In this document: positions 1 through 10,533 of the stretch, one piece after another
Layout of the letters: the number at the start of each line of letters is the position of its first letter
Position numbering within the stretch: position 1 is the stretch's first letter
NCBI GenBank assembly: GCA_016648135.1
Contig: JADDOH010000469.1
Span: 163,386-227,385, forward strand
Direction of reading: 5' to 3'
From: Agrypnia vestita
Taxonomy: Eukaryota > Arthropoda > Insecta > Trichoptera > Phryganeidae
DNA: 64,000 nucleotides
Notes under the pieces: model-generated
The model's input: only the letters and a program-made list of their open reading frames with translations
Databases searched by the model: none
Told to the model about the DNA's origin: nothing
Position numbers and translations under genes: made by a program

Positions 1-165
1 TAAGGGCGGATGTGGTATTAGTGCCCTACCACGTGTTATGATCCCGGCACGCCACGTGGCACGCGCGTGCCTCTATTTTTTAAAAATCTATATAAACCCT
101 GTAATGGCCGCCTGGAAATAGGACGAGTAAGAGATCCCCGATCAGAACCAAATCGTTTATTTTTA
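1..165. other. GC-rich segment at the window start
   Basis: It contains CACGTG-rich palindromic sequence (CCACGTGTTATGATC, GCCACGTGGCACGCGCGTGCC in part) and TATATAAACCCTG at about 89. This looks like a core promoter or LTR end cut by the window edge. No coding region is supported. Confidence 0.3.
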
Positions 166-170
166 GTAAT

Positions 171-669
171 TACTCCCTTTATATTAACTCGTGTCGTCTG
201 CTTGCTTGCCGTCAACAAAAACTTTGGATCGATTTTTGACCCTTTTCCCGTGATCCAATCGAGCTGAAACTTGGCAATCAGACCCGTGGCGACGATCAAG
301 AAGATCTATCAAATTTTCGTTAAAAAAAAATAATTACAGTATAATTTCGGATTTTTAGAAATTTTATTGTTTTTTTCAAATTGGAATCATTAGAAAAGTT
401 TGATTACGGCGGTCCGATAACGTCGCGGAATATTTTCTAAATTTGAATTACTCCATCGGTATTCATAATAGGTACTTCACTATGAATGTCGAAAATCTAA
501 ATTGACTGACAAATGTTTTTAGAATTTAATCTTCAAAGCATGAAGTGTCTTATCAAAGCTCAAAACATCTGACATTTTAGAAATATATTAAATTACTGTA
601 AGTTTAGTGTTATGTTATATGTTTTAATTCGTCTTTAATTGTTGTTATATTTTACAAAGAAAGGGAGTA
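171..669. mobile_element. Repeat with TACTCCCTTT termini, copy 1
   Basis: The ends are 10-bp inverted repeats TACTCCCTTT/AAAGGGAGTA. Its left 200 bases match 28985-29180 closely (TTGACCCTTTTCCCGTGA, GAGCTGAAAC, ATCAAGAAGAT). No coding capacity is seen. The superfamily is unknown. Confidence 0.6.
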
Positions 670-1273
670 TAATAAAAACATGTTTTTATGAGTTACTTTT
701 TTTTTCATAATTTGTTTACAGGCTGTGTGAATAGTACCTGAATGATGTTATATTTTAATTTATTACACAAATTTTTCAAAACTAAACTGAATTCATTTGT
801 AGCTATAAAAACAATAATAACTTCCTTGACACATGATTGTATACATGCACCTACAAGAAACACAAGAGAGTTTACACTTTTATATTCAAGAACATATTTA
901 TATATTATATTCTTTTCAACATTTAAGTTTTCAACATTTTCTATTTCTTTGTCTCAACATTAATTAAAACTTAACTGAACCTTATCACCTGATTGGTGTA
1001 TAGGCACATAATATATGCTTTATAGCTAGCTATTTTTGAATTGTGGTACGGTTGTTCCAGATATTTTGAAAATATTGTATATTGCAATACAGCAATAATT
1101 CTTCAACTTAGAAATGATTAGCCGTATTCTGAACTAAGCAATCATGCTATTTCTGTTTCTTGACAGTTATATATAGCATTGTAATGCCACCAATTTTGAC
1201 GTTTTAAGTTTGACAGATTTTAAATTAATGAATTCAATCAATCAGAAGAGGAGATAACATAAAAATACCATAA

Positions 1274-1355
1274 ATTAGTCAATAATGTATTCTCCTTTAT
1301 TATTTACAACTTCTTGCCAACGTTCTACAAGTTTTTCGGTGCTTCTGCGATAAAA
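1274..1355 (-). pseudogene. Mariner transposase C-terminal fragment
   Basis: The minus strand translates as FYRRSTEKLVERWQEVVNNK then GEYIID and a stop. This is the conserved end of irritans-type mariner transposases (ERWQKVVxxNGEYIID). Nothing of the rest is recognisable. Confidence 0.75.
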
Positions 1356-1424
1356 AATATTTATTTCTATGATTCTACTTCGAATTCCATCATACATGGT
1401 ATGATGTAAAAATGTGTTGTAAAA

Positions 1425-1640
1425 CTGAAGTGGCAACGGACAGGGCGTATCGCTAGACAGAGTGACACCAGATGGGCGCCACGACTATTTAATTGGAGGC
1501 CCTGGACAAATAGAAGTGTCGGAAGGCCACCAAAGAGATGGACCGACGAAATTATATCGATCGCTGGTGGCGTCTGGATGCGGAGGGGTCAAGACAGAGA
1601 CGAGTGGAAGATGTTGGAAGAGACCTATATTCAGCAGTGA
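1425..1640 (+). mobile_element. LINE ORF2 C-terminal fragment
   Basis: An open frame reads LKWQRTGRIARQSDTRWAPR, then WRPWTNRSVGRPPKRWTDEI, AGGVWMRRGQDRDEWKMLEE and TYIQQ stop. This is the widespread LKWxxxGHIAR ... GRPPxRWTD ... QDRxxWxxLEEAYxQQ tail of arthropod non-LTR reverse transcriptases. It is 71 codons without a break. Confidence 0.85.
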
Positions 1641-2372
1641 AGAGAAAGGTCGAAGAAGAAGAGGAGAACAAGAAGATCATTCGTATTAAATACCCTTTAT
1701 CAGATACAGAGTGAAGTATTTTATATCTATGTACAGAGACAAGAAAGCTTTTTAGAATATGATATATTGATTTTTGTAATATTTATTTTCAGTTAATAGT
1801 TTTTACAGTAGGTATATGCGGGAAGTTCAGATAATGTGCACATGTTTATATATTTTCTGGACTTTTGGCTAATCAGACCTATGACCGTTCTGCTGCACTG
1901 CAAGTCAGATACTAATAGATCATCGCCCGACTGTCAGTAAAATTGCTCACGGATACAGAATGTTCGTATTGCGCTTAGTAAAACACCACACTAAACCAGT
2001 CGAGTCCTTACCTACCTGTCTTCTTATTAATACTTTGTATGTCTGTATGTGCAATCTATTTATTATTTATCTACTTTTTCTAGGTCTGGGTTTCCTTTGT
2101 TTGTCAATCTTTCACATATTATTTCAGGAATTAGAACTCATTTGTACACGTAAATAAATTTTAAAGTATTATGAATAATGAGCTTTCTAATTGAATGAAT
2201 TCATTGATTTCAAGCTACAGAAATAGCAATAAAGCTTTGTTCAGAATACGACCAATTATCATAAACAGACATGTGTGGCGATGTTGATCTAGGACTGCAA
2301 TATAATAAATAATATAACGTCATTGCTAATTATTTCATGTTTATATTATTACTTACTAGTTTTAAGAAAAGT

Positions 2373-2640
2373 TTATGTATAAGGGTTACCAACAAAAATA
2401 TAGATATTTGATACATCCGGGACATTTGATGTCCTCCCGTATAAAGTGAAACTCAGAGATATTTTAAATTCCTTTCTGGACCCTGAGTTCCGACCTGAAC
2501 TACCCTTGCCCGCTATTATTACTTCAGGAACCGACCATCCCCCTCCGACTCTTATCAATGGTCCCCTTAATGGAAGCAAAACACGAGAATGAGCCATAAT
2601 TGATATTCGAAACGTTTGCAATGCGATTCAAAAGCGTTTC
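2373..2640. other. Unassigned GC-moderate segment
   Basis: A plus frame (SGTFDVLPYKVKLRDILNSF ... PPPTLINGPLNGSKTRE) and a minus frame both stay open for 60-80 codons. Neither resembles a known protein and no clear splice sites border them. Probably an old transposon remnant. Confidence 0.2.
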
Positions 2641-3140
2641 ACCGGAATAAGTAATGTAAGATAAATAAATAAATCTTTAAATATATAGATAGAATTAATT
2701 ATACACACACAATATTTGCTACTAGAGTTTCTTAGTACTACAGTTTCTAGTACTACAGTACTAGAGTTTCTAGATGAACAGTCCCTCTCACGAGAATAAT
2801 TATAACTACAAATTTTTATCAATCTTTTCAGGTAGGGCAGGGGATCGCGTAGTGGGGGATTTTGATTGTTAACGGGATCAAGCCTAGGATCGGAGACGGG
2901 TTGTGGAATATGATATATATTAATCATGTGGAGTGTTTTCACAGATTTAATTTTGTAAGGTTTTCAACGTTTTCCAAATTGCTCATTATCATTTCTTCGC
3001 GAAGAACCAAAAAATAAATACCTACTTATCCAATGGACTATGACAAGTTGGTACTTTTATAAACTACTAAAGGAAATTTAAGGAAGTAATGAGTAAGTTC
3101 AAAATAAGATGTAGAATTTATTTTTCGGCAATTAGTACAC

Positions 3141-3570
3141 TACAGGGTGTTTCATTTCCAGTATCAAAAACCTCTACAGGTGGATTTCTGCCTTGATAAT
3201 GAGTTGAAAATGTTCAAGCAACCATGAATTAATATTAATAGTTATGAGATTTTCAATATTATAGATTGGATTTTTTTTTAAATATTTTCGACTTATTTTT
3301 TACAAAAATTTAAACAATTAATACAGTAACTTATAACGATTATGAAAAAATCATTCGCTTCAATACAACTCGAATAAAATGATAAAAATCTCGAAAAAAT
3401 CCTACTTTCGATTTTTGAAAGCTTATAATTTTATTCGACTTGTGTTAATGCGAATGATTCAAGTTACTGTAATGATAGTTCAACTTTTTGCTAAAATAAA
3501 TCAAAAATATTGTATAAAATATGCAAAATTTGATATTGCATTTCTCCATGACTTGACTTCTTGTAACTAG
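3141..3570. mobile_element. Foldback MITE (TACAGGGT family), right end lost
   Basis: It starts TACAGGGTGTTTCATTTCC and carries the ATTCATGGTTGCTTGAACAT and palindromic ATTCGACTTGT blocks. It breaks off after CTTGACTTCTTGTAAC. An ACCCTGTA at 3841-3848 may be its displaced right end. Confidence 0.6.
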
Positions 3571-4499
3571 GCAAGATAGCATTCCACATATGAATGTCGG
3601 CCTATACATTTTCCGGATTTTAGGTTTCTCAGCCTGAATCGAGTAACTGTGAACCTCGCTTGAGATTTTTAAATAAAATTTCCTAGTCCTTGATGTCCAC
3701 AATATTAACGAATCTTTTAATTACTTTCATACAATCTAGCAAACCTTTTGATCTCGTGTTAAGCCACGCACGTGAATGAATTAGTCGCATCTTCACCGGC
3801 AGAGTGGCTCCCGAGAATGGGCCGATATTAATATTTAATACCCTGTATAATCCGGGAATTATTAAACGGCGCCCTTGAAGATAGGGTGTCGCCTTTGACG
3901 CGATACTTAGCACTTTGTTATAAAAGTATTAAGGGATAATGCACCTACACTACGAGCGTGGCACCTATTACGGGAGCTTTTTTGTTTGCAGCTCGATATT
4001 GTATTACAATCTGACGTGCGGTAAGGATAATAGTTCGCGTAGAAGCACAATTATTAATTTAGTAAAGTTATTAATATTTCGACTGAAAAGTTTTGCGCAA
4101 AACCTTCCCTCTTTGGTAATAATAGTAATAATAATACTTGGATCATTTGTATAGCGCCGTTCTCGTGAGTAGGTACTCATCTCAAGGGCGCTTCACACAA
4201 AAGAACTTACTAGCTAAAAACTTACTATTACTTATTCACTGCAACATATAACATGCAAACAATGGAATTAACCTTTAAACTATAATGGTTGGGAGTGCCA
4301 GGAAGAATCAGGTTTGCGCCAAATGCATACCTACTAGGAGAGGGAAACATTAGGTAGTGTTGAAACGGTCTGAGTTTATAGGTAGCGTGAACGAAGTCGA
4401 TATTGTTGTTATATATATCTCTGTAAATATACTAAATACAGAGTTCATATTTAAAGTTTCCCTCCGTAATATATTTGTGTACTAGATAGAATAGTTTTT

Positions 4500-4880
4500 T
4501 TTGTAATCACAATTTATATCTTCTTCTTCATGTGCCCTGTCGGGTCCCCCCGACGTCGGCGATCCTCTGGGAGAAAGTTTCCCTGTCCAGGCAGTGCGGA
4601 ACAGCTCTTCCACGCTTCTTATCCCGGTCCACTCTCGGATGTTTCCAAGCCAGGAATGCCGCCTCCTTCCGACCCCTCTGCGACCCTCGATCTTCCCCTT
4701 CATGACGAGCTGAAGGATGGAGTACTTTTCGCCTCTCATTATATGACCAAAGTATGAAATTTCACGGAGCTTTACTGTGTTGAGTAACTGTCTGTTTGTA
4801 TATGCTCTACGTAAAACTTCAATATTACTAGTCATGTCAGTCCAAGATATCCTTAACATTTTACGATGTAGGGGGGTAGG
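4500..4880 (-). mobile_element. LINE ORF2 C-terminal fragment (GHIMRG lineage)
   Basis: The minus strand reads RKMLRISWTDMTSNIEVLRR, KLREISYFGHIMRGEKYSIL, KIEGRRGVGRRRHSWLGNIR and EWTG. This is the conserved part after the reverse transcriptase domain in a very common insect LINE group. It is open across the fragment. A related decayed copy lies at 34936-35140. Confidence 0.85.
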
Positions 4881-5321
4881 GTAGTGAGTACAATTATTAA
4901 AAGGTAATAATTGCACAATATTAAACACCAGCGTATTGCCGGTAGCTCTATCCATGACCATAATGTTATTATCCTGCATCATGAAATCCTTTTGTTGGCT
5001 TTAATCCAACGGCGTTGCTCATTTGTTTGGAGGCTGCTCCTGCGTCGTCAGGCTGCAGGGCGACCCCGCCAGAGTGTGCTGAAGATTAAGTCATGAGCAC
5101 AACCCTAATCCATAATATTTCCTACCATAACCGCCCTTATACAACTCAATAATATACAAGTTTCCATTAATTCTTTCACAAAATATTTTTTTATGATCCA
5201 TATTATGTGGGAATTAAATGCTCATTATAAAACGGAAAATTTATGTGATTTTATGTCTTGAATTTGTTTTAATATTTAATATTTTTAATATTTAAAGCAT
5301 TGACTTTATGGTCAGACATTT

Positions 5322-5632
5322 AAAAAAAATGTTATTTATGTTAGTACCTACACATCCACCAAAAATTACTTTTTTGTTTAGCGGTTTCGAGACGTAACAC
5401 GTCTTTTCGTCAGGACAACCACTACACTAGCATGTAAGTGCACTACACTACACTAACATGTAAAGGCATGTTGGCCTTTGGTTAGAGTAACGAGTATTTT
5501 GTGAACGAGTTGATGTGTATATAATACCTACTATGATTGTGGGTTGTAGTGATATTTAAAAACAAGTGTAGTGGTTGTCCTGACGAAGAGACGGGTTTCA
5601 TCTAACATATATAAATAACATTTTTTTTAGCT
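5322..5632. mobile_element. Foldback element with ribozyme-like motif in its arms
   Basis: AAAAAAAATGTTATTTATGT at the left pairs with ATAAATAACATTTTTTTTA at the right. CGTCAGGACAACCACTACAC (5408) pairs with GTGTAGTGGTTGTCCTGACG. The left arm, read on the minus strand, contains a CTGACGA...GAAAC motif. Confidence 0.65.
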
Positions 5633-6178
5633 ATTTTCAGCTCGCAATGTCATTTCCATTAGGAGCACTGAAATACGCAATTAACTCTTATAAAGTGAAA
5701 CAAGGCAGCATACAGTTTGTTGCATATTTTTCAAAAAGAAAAGACACCAAATATTTTGTGTTGCTGCAGAACACATGAATTTTTAAATGTGTTCATAAAA
5801 TTGGAATGACTTAATTTTTTTGGTCTTTTTTCATTCTAGAGAACATAATTTTTTTCACCATATATCGGAAAAATAATCCCCTCGTCAATGTTGTCCCGCT
5901 TCACCAACGTTAAAATATGGTCACCTTAATCTACATACAATGTTTATATTGAATATTGAATGAAATAAAACATGTAGGTTTATTACAATATAAAATATAT
6001 GATGTGTTTGTTATCTTTTCTGATTCTTGATCCCAAGTAACCTTTCTACCTCCACGCACGTCAACAAAATACTTTTTATCTCCGCCTTCAAACATGTACT
6101 TCTTTCTACATAATAATATTATATATTTTTTTTACACTAAAAATAAACAGAAGTAAAATTCCCACGAATCTGTTTGTC

Positions 6179-6250
6179 GGTTCCATGGTGTAATGGTTAG
6201 CACTCTGGACTTTGAATCCAGCGATCCGAGTTCAAATCTCGGTGGAACCT
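6179..6250 (+). tRNA. tRNA-Gln (anticodon UUG)
   Basis: A full 72-nt cloverleaf is visible. The acceptor arm is GGTTCCA/TGGAACC with discriminator T. The A box is TGGTGTAATGG, the anticodon stem CTGGA/TCCAG has loop CTTTGAA (anticodon TTG), and the B box is GTTCAAATC. A T-run at about 6259-6266 can terminate Pol III. No stem mismatch is seen, so this is probably functional. Confidence 0.96.
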
Positions 6251-6770
6251 GTGGCACTTCTTTTTATATTCATTTTTTTTAAAGGTTTTATATTTTATTT
6301 AATATTAAAAGCAATTCTAACTAGTTAAAAGTTTTATTAACATGCGTTTGGAGATTTATACGAAGTATCGATTTTTGACCTGCGCTAGATACATTTTAAC
6401 ATAAAATGTAGAATAAAATATTTGGAAATTTTATTGTAGAATAATGTACAAGTTTTATTGATTGTTTAAAATAAATTTTATTATTTAAGTATTAACAGTA
6501 AGGTCAGTAATATAAAGAATAAATATATTTATAAAATTATTTTCGGTCTCGTGAAAACTCAAAGTTTCCTGAATATAAATATAATTAATGCAGCAGAAGC
6601 TCGATTATCCGCTCCCCAATTATCCGATTCTCTGTATTATCAGAGTTGAATATGTTCAAATTGAGGAATATAAACATATAACCATTCAAAGAAATAAAAT
6701 TTTAATATTTATAAAATGGTATTTTATCGTGTTTTTCATGTGTGTATACATGTGTCAAAAATAAGTAGGT

Positions 6771-7060
6771 ACTAGCTGTGCCCGCGCGGCTACGCACGCG
6801 TAGATTTTTAGAACACTGTTTGGATCGTCATAAAACTTTCGCGAACCTTCTAGAACATTCTCCTTCCAGAACTTTTTAGAGCAGGTTTTTCCGGAATCTT
6901 CAGGACTCACCGACACAGTCAGCGCGCCTATTTTGAAACAATCTGAAGCATTTGCGGCCTTCCCATAACAAAACAATGCGCTCCCCCCCCAAAACCCCCA
7001 TCAAACTCGCATATTTTTGATGTGAAACCAAGGGCTACCCACCACCATAACCACCGTTGG
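6771..7060 (-). mobile_element. Helitron-like 3' end
   Basis: On the minus strand the sequence ends CGCGTGCGTAGCCGCGCGGG then CACAGCTAGT. This is the GC-rich hairpin plus CTAGT terminus of the same class as 33165-34362. The 5' boundary is lost toward the (TA)n tract. Confidence 0.5.
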
Positions 7061-7114
7061 GTGGTTATGGCTGATTGTGGAGAAACTTAGCGGGTAGGGA
7101 AACATGGGTTTCTT

Positions 7115-7194
7115 TATAATATATATATTTATATATATATATATATATATATATCTATATATATATATATATATAATATATATATATATATATT
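7115..7194. repeat. (TA)n microsatellite
   Basis: About 80 bases of nearly pure TA. Confidence 0.95.
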
Positions 7195-7358
7195 GAGTTT
7201 ACCTATTCTCTAAGGTCGACTCGGTCCAGATTACCTCGGTTAATCGAGGTTCTACAGTTGTATATTTTATATACTTATGTTTTATTGCGAAATATAAAGA
7301 TGCTTATCATGAATACATAATTCTCTACAAAATCCGTGACTAAAGCATTATCTATGTA

Positions 7359-7500
7359 ACAATGTCCGTCACTAACGTTACCAAGACGCTACTACTTTAC
7401 GCGCTAGATGGCACTCTTTGCTCAGCCTTACCTCGTGGCCGAAACGACGCTAACGAGACTAACGCTAACGAGACCATCGCTACCAGATGGCGCTGCTTAC
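7359..7500. repeat. Dispersed repeat shared with 19.43-19.50 kb
   Basis: ACAATGTCCGTCACTAACGT, ACCAAGACGC, AGATGGC and CCTTACCTCGTGGCC recur in diverged form at 19428-19495. A short (GCTAACGAGAC) tandem lies at 7449-7475. Confidence 0.55.
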
Positions 7501-7599
7501 ACGCTAACACAAACTTACAAAATCGCGATAATTTTATTTGTTGTGAAAGTTAATTTTTTTTTTGCTTATATTTTGTAAAAATTTAGACTGCGTGAAAGT

Positions 7600-7923
7600 A
7601 ATTTTATCGAATATTTAAAATTTATTCGCTTTGATACAAGTCAAATTAAATTAATATATTTTTTGTGGGTTTTTTGTCATTTTATTTTACTTGTATTATA
7701 GAGAATGAATCTTAAGTATCCCTTATAAGTGAATGTAATGATAGTCCAACGTCTTACAGAAAATAAGCCAGAATTATTGAAAAATGAAAAAACAAACTTT
7801 GATGTCGCTTATCTCCGACTGTCGACGTTTCACGCAACGTGAAAAGAATATTTTCTATTCTTAATTGAATGAAGAAGACTCTTGCGAACTTTTTGCTACT
7901 AGCTACGAGATACCCTGTATAAT
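7600..7923. mobile_element. Foldback MITE (TACAGGGT family), right half
   Basis: It contains the shared GATACAAGTCAAATTAAATT, AATGATAGTCCAACGTCTTA and TTTGATGTCGCTTATCTCC blocks and ends TACCCTGTATAA. The left arm is missing. Confidence 0.6.
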
Positions 7924-8471
7924 ATTACCTATGTGCGTTCGATTTTTGAGTAGATCAAGAGCCACAGGGCAAATGATACATTCACATGATTTCCGATAAG
8001 GATTCAATTGGTCGAGTGTGAGTATTACTATAGTATATAAGGACATTATGTATGTGTCTGTAAGTGTTTTTAGTGGATGGGTCGTAATCTATTAGTACCC
8101 GATGTGCAATGCAGCGGAGTGTTAATTTGTTTGAGAAACTGAAAACAATTTTCCACATATTTGTACATTAGCCTTATCTACCCGCTACACTATAAAAGCT
8201 ATTTACTAATAATAAATATTCCAATTATAATAATTTCGCTGTCTGTCTGCCTGTCCCGTCGTGTAACGTCCGTAACTTCTTTACAGAAAATATTTTTTTC
8301 GAAATTTTTTTTTCAATTTTTTTTTTCAAAATATTTTTTTCCTTAGGAACCGACAGGTAAAAGTACCGTCATTTTTGACGAGTTACAGATAGTTCTTAAA
8401 TAAATATAATATATTATGTTTCGCTAAACCATTTTTCTCTGTATACAGATCCTAAATACTATTATCTATCA

Positions 8472-9061
8472 TACAGGGTGTCTCATAGCTAGTAGCAAAA
8501 ACTTTACAGGTTAATTCCTGCGTTATTGCCAATAATTAAGGATATATGCGACATCTAAGTTTCTTCTTCGCTTCATACAACTCAAATAAAATGTCAAAAA
8601 TATTTAAAACCAACTTTATTAACCTATTAGAAAGACATACAGAAAAATCTAATCTACGAAAATTATTTGGCTACTACCGCGATTTCTAATTGATTAATTA
8701 ATTTGGTTTTAAACATTTCAAAGAACTTTGTTCTGAGAAATTACAACTTCAAAAATATGAATGTGTTCTTGAATTTAATATCAAAAATCTTGTTCGAAAA
8801 TTCAATTTTAAATTTTTGCCAGGTTTTTATTATTTTATTTGATTTATTAATTATTAAAGCGAATAGATTTTTCAAAATCGATTTGAGTTACCGTAATGAA
8901 TTTTGCAAAAATAAGTCAAAAACATTGAAAAAATGCCAACTTTGATATTGCATATATATAACTATTGATATTAAGTCACGATTGCTTGAACACTTTCAAC
9001 ACATAATTTAATCATGAATCTACCTGCAGAGTATTGTGGACTCGCTCTGTAGCACCCTGTA
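8472..9061. mobile_element. Foldback MITE (TACAGGGT family)
   Basis: It runs from TACAGGGTGTCTCATAGCTA to CACCCTGTA and shares with 60122-60628 the ATATGCGACATC, TACAACTC-AAATAAAATG and GATTTGAGTTACCGTAATG blocks. The arms have diverged more. Confidence 0.7.
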
Positions 9062-9260
9062 TCGTGTTTTGTATTTTCTGTCTTCCACGATTTTTCTGAA
9101 CATGTATTATCATTAAAAATATATATTTTAAATGTATTACATGTTTTTTGAAAAAGCTATTATGCACCATAAGCCGACTGAACCCTTACGTGAAAACATG
9201 TCTACTGTAGCGAAATTATTTACACTAGTACATCTGCACTATTTACTAAAATTGCTATAA

Positions 9261-10533
9261 CTATAACCTATCACTATAAAGGAATCCTTGGTAAGGCGAT
9301 GGAAAGGTCCAAGGACTTCCGTCTCTTCGATTAGAGTTGGCAGATGATATAGGACCTTCATCCGTTGTTGCTGCTGAATGTCGTCCAATTGGTTCTTCGA
9401 CTATCTCTGGATGATTTGGGTCCCCATTTCCCCTCACGACGTACACGTATTTTTTCTGCGACGACGATTGGTATCGATCGGGGTAGTAATCGCCGCCCTG
9501 ATTGTAATGTGGGACCTGCTTCCGGTAAATATCCGGCCTGTAAACGGGCGCCAATTTATCGGAATCGAATTTCAAGTTTCCGGTTCCCGTCCTGTCCGGA
9601 AAAATCATTTTCGTGTGGTCATAAAAGGGCAGAGGCTTGGGGAAATACAAATCAAGGTTTTCGTTCTGATCGGATGTGGGGAAGAAGAGAGCCTTCGGTC
9701 GTCGGTTCACGTTTTCGTCGTTTGCGGAGCTCGACGGAAATTTAAGACTTGTTTTGGTGTAAAGGTCGTCTGGAATAGCGTTTGCGCCAAATTGAATCGA
9801 ATATCTGTCGCTTTCGGGAAATTTCCATGCGACATCTTGCTGTCCATTATTCGAGGGTTCTGAGATCTTAAGATCGTGATAACTTTGTGAAATGTATAGA
9901 TCGTTTGAGAAAGGCGAACTGACGCCTCGAATTCTGTCGGTATCTCTATTATAATCATGATATAATGATGTTAATGGTTTGGTCAAAATTCTTGCCTCGA
10001 TGTCTTCACCATTAATTTTCATTACTTCTGAATCGTTTACGCTTCCTCTGTATTGACTATCAAACCTATAAGGATAGCGCTGACTTCCCAAATCTCCTCT
10101 ATTTGGATAACTCCCAGGTCTCTGATTGTATAGTCCGTTTTGGTTATACGGGTACGGCCGTTGGGTGTTCTGTCCAAATTGTCCAGGATTGACTTGCGCT
10201 AAGGATTGTCCAAACAGCTGAGTGAGCTGGCTTAGACCAAAAGGTAATCCTTGTTGTTGTTGGGTGCCTGGTGAGGAACCCTGTTGATTGTAATTGTTAT
10301 TAATGCCGTCAGACGCAGCGGGTTGATCCTGCAGATTGTTGATGCCATTGAAGAAGCGAAAGAAGCCCCCGTTGTGGTTGTTGAGGTACTCCACGAGCCT
10401 GTCAGGATCCCTGGGGCACTCGGGGTAGGCGTAGCGACATGAAGACGGTCTTCCTTGCGAAGTGACGCCGAGGAGAGCAGCACGCCCGAACACCAAGAGT
10501 GGAGAAACACTCCCCGTCAGAGCTGATAAAAGT
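9261..10533 (-). CDS. Gene 1 exon 3 (second cysteine pair and low-complexity tail, stop)
   Basis: The acceptor GTTTCAG precedes the exon. Its first base completes an ACA (Thr) codon with exon 2, followed by LLSALTGSVSPLLVFGRAAL, then CRYAYPECPRDPDRL and NNHNGGFFRFFNG. The ATG at 10547 is upstream of the splice acceptor and is not the protein start. The TAG stop is at 9261-9263. No clear AATAAA signal lies in the next 200 bases. Confidence 0.85.

Noticed and set aside
4911..5096. 61-codon plus frame (MHNIKHQRIAGSSIHDHNVI...)
   Set aside because: No recognisable family and partly antisense to a LINE-adjacent frame.
9365..9863. Two plus-strand frames of 126 and 161 codons
   Set aside because: They are antisense shadows of gene 1 exon 3 and show no protein-like features.
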